Positions 40,356 through 52,215 are shown, numbered from the stretch's first letter. The stretch is 64,000 nucleotides of DNA from Ariolimax columbianus (GCA_036924085.1 JAVGWX010000019.1:6031641-6095640), one strand, 5' to 3'. Notes: a model not told the origin generated them from the letters alone. Numbers and translations are program-made.

Positions 40356-41110
40356 GTAATTGTTAAATTCTTGTACATCACGTTTCTCTATTTGCTATTT
40401 CTGACCTCAGTAAGTTAGCCCACCTGAAAGACTGCTCTTACAATTCGTTCCGCTGTTTGTGTTTATTTAGTATGCTTCTAGGTTTCAAATCATACTAAAC
40501 TGTACCCAGTCGATCATTAGTATTCATAGCCGTGTTCTGTGGACATTCGGGGCACTTATGTCTTCTAGACTGCTGCAGAATGGCATTTTGTTGCATTTTT
40601 CAGAAATGTCAAACGAACACTGCTCACAGTTCCCAGTTTGGGGAAAAAGGAGCAACGTGGCGGCTAGAGTCTAGCTCGACGCTCGATAACGGCCCAGATT
40701 TGAGTTCACATAGGAAATACTAAAGGGGCACCCTCATCGGACTGATGACGATCCGGTCATCTCCCCTACCAATATACATTTCATGTCAACTCTCTCTTCT
40801 CCGTATTTTCAGTTGAGCCATGCTCACCGCATGAAGTACAATATCCATAGGTCGGAGATTAAGTAAATATAAACAGAACACCAGATAGAAAGCGAACCAA
40901 TACGCATTGCGCTCGCTCCTGCCCCAAGGCAGTGGAATACTCGGCTCCACTCGAGAAGTCTACAGCGACCACGGTCGACACTTTCACCACGTAACCACAA
41001 TGTGCAAGAGCTTCATCCCTGGTTATTAGAAGTACACACCGGAGATCGACCCCGACAGTTGGCAGACTTCCCTTCAGCTTTGAATGAGGTCTGACAACAA
41101 GCGGCAACAC

Positions 41111-42779
41111 GTAGTCATGTCAGTGGTCAATCAACGGGTCAATGACGTCTTAGCGGACATTACTATTATTAGTTCTGTGTCTGAGAATTGTTTGATTAAA
41201 TGACGTGTTGGCTAGTGTATGGATGCGTGTGTGTATTTGTTTTTAATGTGTTCCACTGTGGCAGTTCGACATTACACTTTTTTTGGCATTCCTTTCTGTT
41301 CATGGATAAGTCGTCGTACCGAGAACAATTCCCGACATGCCAATTTAAACTGAATAAAAATGATTTTGAACCCGATTTGTTGGAATTGCAAATTAATCTT
41401 GCATTAAAAAACGGTCAAAACAAACACCTAAATAGTTTAGGTTGTCGTCCAGTCCAATATTTTGTTCATTCATTTCAGAGGTCCGTGGTCTGATGGAACA
41501 AATGTTTAGCATGGCTGCAAATAAAGAGTTGGGGTATTGGGTTAATTAATAGTTCAGTACTTGTGGGGTGTCTAGTCAGCCTAATAGCCTGGCTAACTCA
41601 CGTGCTTCATTGTAACAAGGCACATCCGGCACTTGGTGTTTCGTTGTTAGGATCCTCGTTGCCTATCACTAAACTCTTTTTTTCTTCTGTTTGGTGTGTA
41701 TGTTTTCGAAGTGCTTATAATACACTTGTTTTTGCGATTGTTGGAACACAAAACTATGTTTATTTAATGACCTCTGAGTTTCCATTTGTTTTGTCACTTA
41801 ACTGGGTTATTCTATTGTCTACATATTTGCAACAGCAAACATTATCGTAGTAAATGCAGGAGATCTGGTATCTTCTCAGTTAATGAGTATTGTTTAACAG
41901 GACAACCATTAGTTCTAGCCGGACAGATCAATTTGTACTCAATCTCTTTAAACATATAAAAAAACGTATTTTAGCTAACAGGTTCTGTACCTCTATCATT
42001 CAAGTATGATCCATCCTACCATTTGCCTTTGTTAACTCTTTCAATGTTTCATTCCTAATTTCTGCAATCGCCAGATCACTCATTTATCGTTTATTGTGTA
42101 ACCGATCGTTATTGATTGACTCCATTATGTCTATTGTCCCCACTGGAACTATTTTCCAATCTATATTGCTTACTATAACATTGACTTGAACATAACCTGG
42201 TCTATTGTAACTGCTTCAATATCTTTTCTCATAGTGGATGTTTTCATGTAAGTTCAGAGCTGGCTATGTTGGCATCGTGTATCTCACTCTATCACCATGG
42301 GTTCTCTCCACGCAAACCTATCAGTATGTATATTATTTCTCTTATGTTTAATATTCAAAGTTCGTTTCTTCACCGTGCCCCTTTCTGTCTACTTTAGCAA
42401 GAGTGAGAGTGATTTGCCAGTGGTTTACTATTTTCTCTGCACTACATCTTTCCCCCTTTTGATATAGTCTTACTTGATATCAACTGTCCAATTGACCCAT
42501 CTGCCTGTGAATCCCATGACACCCCTCATCTGACCTTTATGTTATTGATGTTAACAGAAATCCCGTATCTTTTGTTATCGTTCTCAAATATATACTTTAC
42601 TTTGAAGTTTATCATGTAGCAGCCAATTATTTACCTTGCTGTTTTAATCATTTGAGTAGTGATGTTTGTCCTCTTGTCTCGTCTTTCCCGTAACCCTGAG
42701 AAAGGTCGTAGGGGAATGCCTCCATTTGTGAAGGATGTATCTTTGCCATGTTCCTAGCAAATTGCTAGAGAATATAGTG
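41111..42779. other. No gene seen (first part of duplicated unit)
   Basis: Unique apart from its copy at 46894-48562. Short open frames such as 41200-41493 lack any recognisable domain and carry no splice or promoter support. Confidence 0.4.
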
Positions 42780-44420
42780 GCTAAGAAAATAACGGTCTTT
42801 CTATAATAGGAGCGCATCCCACAAGATACACTGTGCAGCTACATGACAGTCAATGCGACCTGGAGTAAATATGGGATATTTGCGTATGATGCGAATGAGG
42901 GTTTTCAGTCAAAGCAAGAAACAGTCGCGATATCACTCGACCTGGAAGACGCTTAAAACCGTGTCAATTTTTGGACTTTAATTACATATCTGAAGTAGTA
43001 GGGTTTACACCTGTGGCTGGTTAGTTGGATGTCAGCTGCCTTGATGGAAAGAACAGTTGCACTACGCCTGGGATCGTGGACATCAGAGCCGAGGCGAATA
43101 ATTCCAGGACACCCTCAACGGTCCCCGCTTTCAAAGATGTTGTTCAATATTTATGCAGTAAAAGTGATAATAATTAAAACCCACAGGGACAGGGCGAACG
43201 TTGACTTTTGCAGATGCCATCCTAGCGTATAGGACAGGCTCAAAAAAGTAAGATATGGTCAATGCCATCCATGAATCACTGCAAGCAGTTTCAGTGGTGT
43301 GGCGATTCAAGCTCAAAGATCAATTTTTTTCAAAAATTGCATGATGTGGTGCTCTTTGAATAATTCCATAGTAAAAACTGACCTCCCTGGCATGACATGT
43401 GATGGTTGCACCATTGACAGGTGTGACAGGTTGAAATACCTTGGAGTGACATTATATCGCAGCCTATTCTATCATTGCAATGTTGACCAAAGCGTACACA
43501 TATGTAGGCGAAGGTTAGAAGCATTCAAAGTCATAGCTGCAGCAAACTTGGAACAACGTCTCCTATTCATCCTATTTTGTCAGGTCGTTTTTCCTGTTAT
43601 CGATTACTGACTGAGCATCATCCCATTATATAGAACACAGTGTGAAAGGTTGCAACGCATCCAGAATGAAGGCATGCTACTGGTTCATGGCTGGACTAAA
43701 ATTACTCCTATTGTGATGATGCGGCACATGTTGGAATTGTTATGGGTGACATCCATATATAAACTGATACAAGTCAAAACCTATATGCGTGTCACCATAG
43801 ACACGCGCCACTCTCTGTACACTAGTATATCATATATTAAGGATTCAAAAATCAAAAGAGGGGCGTTATGAATGGCACAGGCAGAGGACACGCCACCTCA
43901 GCTGAGGGGAGAGAATGGATCCACACTGGTGATAGAATATTAGAGTACCAGAGAGGCATCATTACATTCGGCAAGGAATGTAGAGAATGGAGCAACAAGC
44001 AAAGAGATCAGGAGGTGAATCAGCTGAAAACTAAGAACGGACAGAAGAGTGATACTGTGATATGCATCGACGGTTCAGGGATGCGCAGTGGGACAACATG
44101 TTGGGACTTCTCGGCTAGACTGAGAGGAAATGTCGTTATCGAGATCGGAACGACATACATGTCAACAGCATCCATTTTGAGAATGGTGTTGCAAGCAGTG
44201 ACCTCAGCACTGAGATGGATATATGAGACATCTATAACAAGCGCAGTCATCGTGACAGACGTGCACGTCGTACTTCATAAAGCACAGACGGCATGGCTAA
44301 GGTACGAGTGGATAGCAGTTGTTAAGGCTTCAAAAACTCCGTAATTGATATATTTCTACTGTCCCGCTCATGCTAGGGTTCAGGGCAATGTACGAGCCTT
44401 CCATCACGGGAACACTAGGG
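42780..44420 (+). mobile_element. RNase H LINE, third family, degenerate
   Basis: RT remains: SLDLEDAY and NRVNFW near 42935-42985 (first catalytic Asp), VALRLGSWTSEPRRI, HPQRSPLSKMLFNIY (decayed PQGSPLSP box), then RCDRLKYLGVTLYRSLFYHC (43415-43480) and LQRIQNEGMLLVHGWTKITP. RNase H remains follow at 43868-44344. It is a Jockey/I-type element distinct from RH-LINE and carries many stops. Only its 5' part is present in duplication unit 2. Confidence 0.78.
43868..44344 (+). pseudogene. RNase H region of the third-family LINE
   Basis: 158 codons. TVICIDGSGMRSGTTCWDFS holds the first catalytic Asp; EIGTTYMSTASILRMVLQAV lacks the usual AE.. Glu; VIVTDVHVVLHKAQTA holds the second Asp. The segment after it (YFYCPAHARVQGNVRA, with the final His) is in another frame near 44350-44395. 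Confidence 0.72.
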
Positions 44421-44464
44421 ATATATAAAAGTGTCATTTTGAAATCAGTCTACGATCGCTGATT

Positions 44465-44477
44465 AGATGAATAAATC
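44465..44477. repeat. Target site duplication, left (RH-LINE copy F)
   Basis: agatgaataaatc, repeated exactly at 46037-46049. Confidence 0.85.
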
Positions 44478-46036
44478 TTTCAATCAAACCCCAAAATACT
44501 AAATTAAGTTTCAATGGATAATTCCTGCAGCAAAACGACAACCCAAACTATCTGGGAGTCTTATTTGATCGGCGCATGACATGGAAAAGTCAGATAAAGA
44601 GAAACCGAATGAGAGCCAGAGAAAGAATGGCAATCATTAGGAAACTTGCTGGCACAAGCTGGGGAGCAGACGAAAGCATACTAAAGAAACTGTACACTGG
44701 AAGAGTGAGACCAGTTATCGAGTATGGCATTTTGGCATGGACAACAGCAGCAAAGGCGAACTTCGATAAAGTTAGCAAACTTCAAAACCAAGCCACCATG
44801 ATAGTTATAACAGGAGGCGTGAAGTCAACGCCAATTGTAGAACTTGAAATGATTACAAAGCTGCAACCCATGACCGATAGAAGAGACTGCAGAGCCCAGC
44901 TGCAGTCAGAGAAAATCTGAAGACTGACTGACCATCCAATGCAACAGAGACTAAACAATTTGGGAAATTGGAAACTAAAGCGGAGAAACTTTGCAGAAAT
45001 AGCCAAGCAAAAGATGCACGAAGATCCCATAAACGCACTAACAACACCAAAACCCATCACTACTGTACGAAAACCTACCTGGAGGCAGATATATTTCCAG
45101 AGGTGGTAGAAAATATACCAGGTATTGGAAACAAAAACTGCCAGACTGAAAAAGATAGGAGAGATACGACCCTAAGCTTTATATCGAAAAACTACCCAAG
45201 CATGGACTGGACCCATGCATACACCGACGGTTCTGTAACAAACACTACACAGAACGGAGGGGCAGGAGCATTCCTGAACCTACCAAATGGCAGAAAAATA
45301 ACACCGTCATTCGCTACTGGTAAGTACACAAGCAATTTCAGAGCGGAGGCAGAGGCACTGAGGGCGGCAGTGGAAGAAATAGTGACACATAAAGAAAATG
45401 AAAGCCATATAGTCCTGCTTACAGATGCTCTCGCCATAGTCACAGAGCTAACAAGCCAGAAAAACACTGAGCTTAATGACTTGATAGCAGCACTCTGCAA
45501 ACTGTGCCAGCAGTCCGCACCAAAAAGGGTAGTGGTACAGTGGGTCCCATCACACTGCAACATCCAAGGCAATGAGGAGGCAGACAGACTGGCAAAAGAA
45601 AGTGCAAGACTACCACAAACAGATACTAGTATGACGTACGAAGAGTCAAAACGGCTTATCAAAGCCAGATACATGACCAAATGGGAAACCGAACATACTG
45701 GTTACACCAAAAACGATGCCTATTACCAGTTGAACAGAAGAGAGCAGGTCGTTGTCTTCAGACTTCGTACTGGCCACAATAGACTGAGGTACCACCTATT
45801 CAACAAATTGAAGATAGGGTGTACCGACGAATGCCCGTGCGGTACCGGTAAAATTACCGCTGAACATCTGCTGCAGAACTGCCCGACATACGAGGATCAG
45901 AGAGAGCAGATGTGGCCATCACCAGTGGAACCACAAGACAAGCTCTATGGCAGTGTCGACAGCCTCAGGATGACCGCCGCTTTTTTCGAAAAAATAATGG
46001 TTACTGTCTTACTGCGAACGAAGAAGAAGAAGAAGA
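44478..46036 (+). mobile_element. RH-LINE copy F, 5'-truncated, with (GAA)n tail
   Basis: Starts at tttcaatcaaaccccaaaat in the post-RT linker, close to where copy C is truncated, and ends in about six GAA-type triplets. The target duplication defines both ends. Confidence 0.9.
44576..44920 (+). pseudogene. Post-RT linker of RH-LINE copy F
   Basis: MTWKSQIKRNRMRARERMAI, KLAGTSWGADESILKKLYTG, RVRPVIEYGILAWTTAAKA. It ends at a TGA in the codon after EKI. Confidence 0.8.
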
Positions 46037-46095
46037 AGATGAATAAATCGCAATCCACATGCTGCAACATTTCTAAATTAAGTGATATGTGGTGA
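44968..46095 (+). CDS. RNase H and CCHC tail of RH-LINE copy F
   Basis: The longest RNase H frame of the family here (375 codons, reading through the GAA tail into flanking DNA). All RNase H residues are present: HAYTDGSVTN, AEAEALRAAVEE, LLTDALAIVTELT, and WVPSHCNIQGNEEADRLAKE. The knuckle CPCGTGKITAEHLLQNC is intact. The native protein end is near the tail at about 46018. The N-terminal 50 residues are linker, in a frame shifted from the other copies (METKAEKLCRNSQAKDARRS) until SQAK/EAD, where a lost base realigns it. Confidence 0.87.
   Translation: METKAEKLCRNSQAKDARRSHKRTNNTKTHHYCTKTYLEADIFPEVVENIPGIGNKNCQTEKDRRDTTLSFISKNYPSMDWTHAYTDGSVTNTTQNGGAGAFLNLPNGRKITPSFATGKYTSNFRAEAEALRAAVEEIVTHKENESHIVLLTDALAIVTELTSQKNTELNDLIAALCKLCQQSAPKRVVVQWVPSHCNIQGNEEADRLAKESARLPQTDTSMTYEESKRLIKARYMTKWETEHTGYTKNDAYYQLNRREQVVVFRLRTGHNRLRYHLFNKLKIGCTDECPCGTGKITAEHLLQNCPTYEDQREQMWPSPVEPQDKLYGSVDSLRMTAAFFEKIMVTVLLRTKKKKKKMNKSQSTCCNISKLSDMW
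46037..46049. repeat. Target site duplication, right (RH-LINE copy F)
   Basis: Second copy of agatgaataaatc. Confidence 0.85.
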
Positions 46096-46245
46096 ACGAG
46101 AAGACGCAGCAAGAGAGTGTACAGCCAGCAAACTATGTGGACCATCAGCGTCCTTAACCTACGCCATTTGCGGAGAGAGAGACTGAGCGCCTATGGGTAT
46201 GCTCGGAGTGCATTGACGGTCAATTCTTAGAAATATAAACAAATG

Positions 46246-46493
46246 TTGGAACATACTGGCTACACAAAAAACTGATGCCTATTACCAGTTGAACAGAAGA
46301 GAGCAGGTCGTGGTCTTCAGACTACGCACAGGCCACAATAGACTGAGGTACCACCTATTCAATAAACTGAAGATAGGTAGCACTGACGAATGCACTTGTG
46401 GTACCGAGACAATGACCGCTGAACATCTACTGCAAAACCGCCCGATATACGAGGACCAGAGAAAGCACATGTAACCATCACCAGTGGCAACAC
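46246..46493 (+). mobile_element. RH-LINE fragment H, at duplication junction
   Basis: Reads NRREQVVVFRLRTGHNRLRY and CTCGTETMTAEHLLQN, a short piece of the RNase H C terminus and knuckle (last Cys changed to Arg). It is cut at 46493, where duplication unit 2 begins. It is about 8-10% diverged from copy F. Confidence 0.85.
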
Positions 46494-49400
46494 TAGGAAA
46501 TACTAAAGGGGCACCCTCATCGGACTGATGACGATCCGGTCATCTCCCCTTCCAATATACATTTCATGTCAACTCTCTCTTCTCCGTATTTTCAGTTGAG
46601 CCATGCTCACCGCATGAAGTACAATATCCATAGGTCGGAGATTAAGTAAATATAAACAGAACACCAGATAGAAAGCGAACCAATACGCATTGCGCTCGCT
46701 CCTGCCCCAAGGCAGTGGAATACTCGGCTCCACTCGAGAAGTCTACAGCGACCACGGTCGACACTTTCACCACGTAACCACAATGTGCAAGAGCTTCATC
46801 CCTGGTTATTAGAAGTACACACCGGAGATCGACCCCGACAGTTGGCAGACTTCCCTTCAGCTTTGAATGAGGCCTGACAACAAGCGGCAACACGTAGTCA
46901 TGTCAGTGGTCAATCAACGGGTCAATGACGTCTTAGCGGACATTACTATTATTAGTTCTGTGTCTGAGAATTGTTTGATTAAATGACGTGTTGGCTAGTG
47001 TATGGATGCGTGTGTGTATTTGTTTTTAATGTGTTCCACTGTGGCAGTTCGACATTACACTTTTTTTGGCATTCCTTTCTGTTCATGGATAAGTCGTCGT
47101 ACCGAGAACAATTCCCGACATGCCAATTTAAACTGAATAAAAATGATTTTGAACCCGATTTGTTGGAATTGCAAATTAATCTTGCATTAAAAAACGGTCA
47201 AAACAAACACCTAAATAGTTTAGGTTGTCGTCAAGTCCAATATTTTGTTCATTCATTTCAGAGGTCCGTGGTCTGATGGAACAAATGTTTAGCATGGCTG
47301 CAAATAAAGAGTTGGGGTATTGGGTTAATTAATAGTTCAGTACTTGTGGGGTGTCTAGTCAGCCTAATAGCCTGGCTAACTCACGTGCTTCATTGTAACA
47401 AGGCACATCCGGCACTTGGTGTTTCGTTGTTAGGATCCTCGTTGCCTATCACTAAACTCTTTTTTTCTTCTGTTTGGTGTGTATGTTTTCGAAGTGCTTA
47501 TAATACACTTGTTTTTGCGATTGTTGGAACACAAAACTATGTTTATTTAATGACCTCTGAGTTTCCATTTGTTTTGTCACTTAACTGGGTTATTCTATTG
47601 TCTACATATTTGCAACAGCAAACATTATCGTAGTAAATGCAGGAGATCTGGTATCTTCTCAGTTAATGAGTATTGTTTAACAGGACAACCATTAGTTCTA
47701 GCCGGACAGATCAATTTGTACTCAATCTCTTTAAACATATAAAAAAACGTATTTTAGCTAACAGGTTCTGTACCTCTATCATTCAAGTATGATCCATCCT
47801 ACCATTTGCCTTTGTTAACTCTTTCAATGTTTCATTCCTAATTTCTGCAATCGCCAGATCACTCATTTATCGTTTATTGTGTAACCGATCGTTATTGATT
47901 GACTCCATTATGTCTATTGTCCCCACTGGAACTATTTTCCAATCTATATTGCTTACTATAACATTGACTTGAACATAACCTGGTCTATTGTAACTGCTTC
48001 AATATCTTTTCTCATAGTGGATGTTTTCATGTAAGTTCAGAGCTGGCTATGTTGGCATCGTGTATCTCACTCTATCACCATGGGTTCTCTCCACGCAAAC
48101 CTATCAGTATGTATATTATTTCTCTTATGTTTAATATTCAAAGTTCGTTTCTTCACCGTGCCCCTTTCTGTCTACTTTAGCAAGAGTGAGAGTGATTTGC
48201 CAGTGGTTTACTATTTTCTCTGCACTACATCTTTCCCCCTTTTGATATAGTCTTACTTGATATCAACTGTCCAATTGACCCATCTGCCTGTGAATCCCAT
48301 GACACCCCTCATCTGACCTTTGTGTTATTGATGTTAACAGAAATCCCGTATCTTTTGTTATCGTTCTCAAATATATACTTTACTTTGAAGTTTATCATGT
48401 AGCAGCCAATTATTTACCTTGCTGTTTTAATCATTTGAGTAGTGATGTTTGTCCTCTTGTCTCGTCTTTCCCGTAACCCTGAGAAAGGTCGTAGGGGAAT
48501 GCCTCCATTTGTGAAGGATGTATCTTTGCCATGTTCCTAGCAAATTGCTAGAGAATATAGTGGCTAAGAAAATAACGGTCTTTCTATAATAGGAGCGCAT
48601 CCCACAAGATACACTGTGCAGCTACATGACAGTCAATGCGACCTGGAGTAAATATGGGATATTTGCGTATGATGCGAATGAGGGTTTTCAGTCAAAGCAA
48701 GAAACAGTCGCGATATCACTCGACCTGGAAGACGCTTAAAACCGTGTCAATTTTTGGACTTTAATTACATGTCTGAAGTAGTAGGGTTTACACCTGTGGC
48801 TGGTTAGTTGGATGTCAGCTGCCTTGATGGAAAGAACAGTTGCACTACGCCTGGGATCGTGGACATCAGAGCCGAGGCGAATATGTCCAGGACACCCTCA
48901 ACGGTCCCCGCTTTCAAAGATGTTGTTCAATATTTATGCAGTAAAAGTGATAATAATTAAAACCCACAGGGACAGGGCGAACGTTGACTTTTGCAGATGC
49001 CATCCTAGCGTATAGGACAGGCTCAAAAAAGTAAGATATGGTCAATGCCATCCATGAATCACTAAAGAAACTGTACACTGGAAGAGTGAGACCAGTTATC
49101 GAGTATGGCATTTTGGCATGGACAACAGCAGCAAAGGCGAACTTCGATAAAGTTAGCAAACTTCAAAACCAAGCCACCATGATAGTTATAACAGGAGGCG
49201 TGAAGTCAACGCCAATTGTAGAACTTGAAATGATTACAAAGCTGCAACCCATGACCGATAGAAGAGACTGCAGAGCCCAGCTGCAGTCAGAGAAACTCTG
49301 AAGACTGACTGACCATCCAATGCAACAGAGACTAAACAATTTGGGAAATTGGAAACTAAAGCGGAGAAACTTTGCAGAAATAGCCAAGCAAAAGATGCAC

Positions 49401-50069
49401 GAAGATCCCATAAACGCACTAACAACACCAAAACCCATCACTACTGTACGAAAACCTACCTGGAGGCAGATATATTTCCAGAGGTGGTAGAAAATATACC
49501 AGGTATTGGAAACAAAAACTGCCAGACTGAAAAAGATAGGAGAGATACGACCCTAAGCTTTATATCGAAAAACTACCCAAGCATGGACTGGACCCATGCA
49601 TACACCGACGGTTCTGTAACAAACACTACACAGAACGGAGGGGCAGGAGCATTCCTGAACCTACCAAATGGCAGAAAAATAACACTGTCATTCGCTACTG
49701 GTAAGTACACAAGCAATTTCAGAGCGGAGGCAGAGGCACTGAGGGCGGCAGTGGAAGAAATAGTGACACATAAAGAAAATGAAAGCCATATAGTCCTGCT
49801 TACAGATGCTCTCGCCATAGTCACAGAGCTAACAAGCCAGAAAAACACTGAGCTTAATGACTTGATAGCAGCACTCTGCAAACTGTGCCAGCAGTCCGCA
49901 CCAAAAAGGGTAGTGGTACAGTGGGTCCCATCACACTGCAACATCCAAGGCAATGAGGAGGCAGACAGACTGGCAAAAGAAAGTGCAAGACTACCACAAA
50001 CAGATACTAGTATGACGTACGAAGAGTCAAAACGGCTTATCAAAGCCAGATACATGACCAAATGGGAAA
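46494..50069 (+). repeat. Tandem segmental duplication, unit 2 (with internal deletion)
   Basis: 46494-49061 copies 40711-43278. It then jumps to sequence matching 44683 onward (aaagaaactgtacactgg), so 1404 bp of unit 1 (about 43279-44682) are missing. It matches copy F almost base for base to about 50069, after which identity drops. Confidence 0.92.
48563..49061 (+). mobile_element. Third-family RNase H LINE, truncated duplicate
   Basis: Duplicate of 42780-43278 (RT remains). It ends at the deletion junction at 49061. Confidence 0.75.
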
Positions 50070-50412
50070 CTGAACATACCGGCTACACCAAAAACAATGC
50101 CTATTACCAGTTGAACAGAAGAGAGCAGGTCGTTGTCTTCAGACTTCTCACTGGCCACAATAGACTGAGGTACCACCTATTCAACAAATTGAAGATAGGT
50201 GGTACCGACGAATGCCCGTGTGGTACCGAGAAAATGACCTCTGAGCATCTGCTATAGAACTGCCCGACATACGAGGATCAGAGAGAGCAGATGTGGCCAT
50301 CACCAGTGGAACCACAAGACAAGCTCTATGGCAGTGTCGACAGCCTAAGGATGACCGCCGCTTTTTTCGAAAAAAATAATTGTTACTGTCTAACTGCGTA
50401 CGAAGAAGAAGA
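49062..50412 (+). mobile_element. RH-LINE copy G (duplicate of F, chimeric 3' end)
   Basis: 5' boundary set by the deletion junction, not by retrotransposition. Nearly identical to copy F up to about 50069; from 50070 to the short GAA tail (50402-50412) it carries a cluster of differences, and the flank after the tail is unrelated to that of F. No target duplication is found, as expected for a chimera. Confidence 0.85.
49349..50257 (+). CDS. RNase H of RH-LINE copy G
   Basis: 302 codons, same start and frame as copy F. All catalytic residues are present (YTDGS, AEAEAL, LLTDAL, WVPSHC...EEADRL). The frame stops at a TAG in the knuckle (CPCGTEKMTSEHLL, stop), so the final Cys is lost. Confidence 0.85.
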   Translation: METKAEKLCRNSQAKDARRSHKRTNNTKTHHYCTKTYLEADIFPEVVENIPGIGNKNCQTEKDRRDTTLSFISKNYPSMDWTHAYTDGSVTNTTQNGGAGAFLNLPNGRKITLSFATGKYTSNFRAEAEALRAAVEEIVTHKENESHIVLLTDALAIVTELTSQKNTELNDLIAALCKLCQQSAPKRVVVQWVPSHCNIQGNEEADRLAKESARLPQTDTSMTYEESKRLIKARYMTKWETEHTGYTKNNAYYQLNRREQVVVFRLLTGHNRLRYHLFNKLKIGGTDECPCGTEKMTSEHLL

Positions 50413-51339
50413 ATGTCTCTCCAGACTACATCAACCCAGTTCTATCAGCACACTCTCGTACCCTTTTCTGCACCCTCAACACTCTAATAAACTCGTCTTC
50501 TCTATCGTATTCTGTGCATTAACTCACACTCAGATTCCCTCAGTCAGGTGATACTGACATTTTTAATTCAATATATTCAACTTATACTCACTTGTGATCA
50601 CACACTCAATCGATTCACGTACACACATCCAGATCTCTTATAGTTGATCTGTACACTCGTGTAACCATTAAGGGCATACATCATTCCTGCACTTACAACA
50701 CCCATTCAGGTCTCTTATAGATACAGAGCGCGAAACACACACCTCATAGAGCGACTGGCCAAAACTCAAAGGCAATGCTGGTTCTACATCCCTGTAGTCC
50801 ACACTTTATCACTAACATTCGTCAAACAGCCTATCAATCGCTCTTTTATGAAGTCGGTAAGCTACACATACTTCTAGCTATATTTATGTCTCTATCTCCA
50901 TGGCCAGTCTGCTTGAGTTAAACGTTGTCTAGTATTATATAGTCTCAATCAGTATCAAAGCTGTCCAATCATCATCTTGGGGATGTCTGATCCAGCAATC
51001 GCCTAGTTTTGATCTACCTCCATTTAGTTGTTTTTTGCACGAATCACTCTGAATTCATGTCACTCAAAATTTCGCAACAAGTTCTGCTAGCCTCGATCTG
51101 TCACTAATCCCACACTACCCAAATCTTAACCCGTGGGTGGTCAGCATCTAGACCCTACCTGTGCTAGACACATTCATTCCTCCAACCCCCTGTTTTCCTT
51201 TGTTGATTTAGTATCCAGACGGTGAGTGAACGTGGCATAGTGTCGAGACGGACAGTGACCTTTGCACAGATTCAGGTACTTTTGTTGTTGACCAAATTAC
51301 CCCTACCCTAAACGATCATGCTCTGGCTGGAACTGTTTC
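50413..51339. other. No gene seen
   Basis: Unique DNA rich in short CA/CT words; no supported coding or repeat. Confidence 0.4.
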
Positions 51340-52215
51340 ACATCTCATCTCCATCGCCTGGATGTTTAGCTCCATTTCCGTATTCAGTTTCCAGGTCTCA
51401 CGTGCGTACATGTATACTTAGAAGATCATCGTTTTTATCAGATTGATCTTGGTTTTGAGTGCGATGGATTTATTTTTCAATAACGGTTTCATTGATGAGA
51501 GTATCAACATTGGTTACGCATATCTGGTTCTTAGCTTTGCCTTCGTCAATTCGGCTCAAATTATAGATCCCATATATTTAAACTGAATACCGGTGTTTAT
51601 ATGTTTGCAATATATATAAAAGCTGTACAGAAATTTACTTCTGTTGTGTCTTTCCAGGATTTATTTCTATCCCGTTTTTAAAAAAATGCAGTTTCAAGTC
51701 TGGTAGTTAAGGAACTTCAACTTCACTTCCAGTTATGACATCTACATCGCCGGAAAAACGTAGGCTCGTAATCGTGCCCTCACCCTTCGTTTCTTGGTGA
51801 CCCCTGGGGTATCTGTGACAATTCGTTCCTTTGGGACCTCCTGGGGTATCTCTGGCAATTCGTTCCATGGTAACCTCCTGGGGTATCTGTGGCAATTCGT
51901 TCCTTGGTGACTTCCTGGGGTATCTGTGGCAATTCGTTCCATGGTAACCTCCTGGGGTATCTGTGACAATTCGTTCCTTGGTGACCTCTTGGGGTATCTG
52001 TGACAATTCGTTCCAGAAAAAAGTTGAAAAGAGTTAGTACTAATAAACATCCTTGCCTTACACCGACAGTAGTTGGAAACCACTTTCCCTTGTTGCCGTG
52101 TATAGGTATTACGCTCGTGACGTTGTCATATTTACTCTTGATGACGGTTAGTTCTACTTCCCAGGATGTATTTGCGACCATTTGTTTTGCAATTGTAGCT
52201 CCTATTGCTTAGTGT
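51340..52215 (-). mobile_element. RTE-like LINE fragment with expanded RT segment
   Basis: Minus strand. RT motif TTVGVRQGCLLVLTLFNFFL (52015-52075), then the 37-bp repeat array, then TITSLRFSGDVDVITGSEVE (51720-51785), which is the catalytic FADD region changed to FSGD. Further on are post-RT scraps (YARETWKLNTEMELNIQAME, 51345-51410). In an intact relative, LERI..DALEDH lies between these RT motifs once. Confidence 0.75.
51797..52015 (-). repeat. 37-bp minisatellite inside LINE RT, 6 copies
   Basis: ctggggtatctgtgacaattcg-type units start at 51804, 51841, 51878, 51915, 51952 and 51989, an exact 37-bp period. 37 is not a multiple of 3, so the minus strand reads the unit in rotating frames (ERIVTDTP, GTNCHRYP, NELPQIPQ), destroying the RT. 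Confidence 0.93.

Larger units (their letters stand above)
40711..46493 (+). repeat. Tandem segmental duplication, unit 1
   Basis: Bases 40711-43278 recur at 46494-49061 (offset 5783) at well over 99% identity, including non-coding DNA; visible differences are single bases (for example 41450 versus 47233). The unit starts gaaatactaaaggggcaccc and ends inside RH-LINE fragment H, where ...gtggcaacactag is joined to gaaatactaaagg. A 3-bp string (tag) is shared at the junction. Confidence 0.93.

Noticed and set aside
41200..41850. Two frames duplicated exactly at 46983-47633 as conserved genes
   Set aside because: Their identity reflects the recent segmental duplication of all DNA there, not protein conservation; no domain or splice support.
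45192..45680. Antisense 162-codon frame across RNase H, present in copies B, C, F and G (also 11246-11734, 14599-15087, 49573-50061)
   Set aside because: Its conservation follows from the conserved RNase H codons on the coding strand; copy D breaks it, and no independent signal supports a protein.
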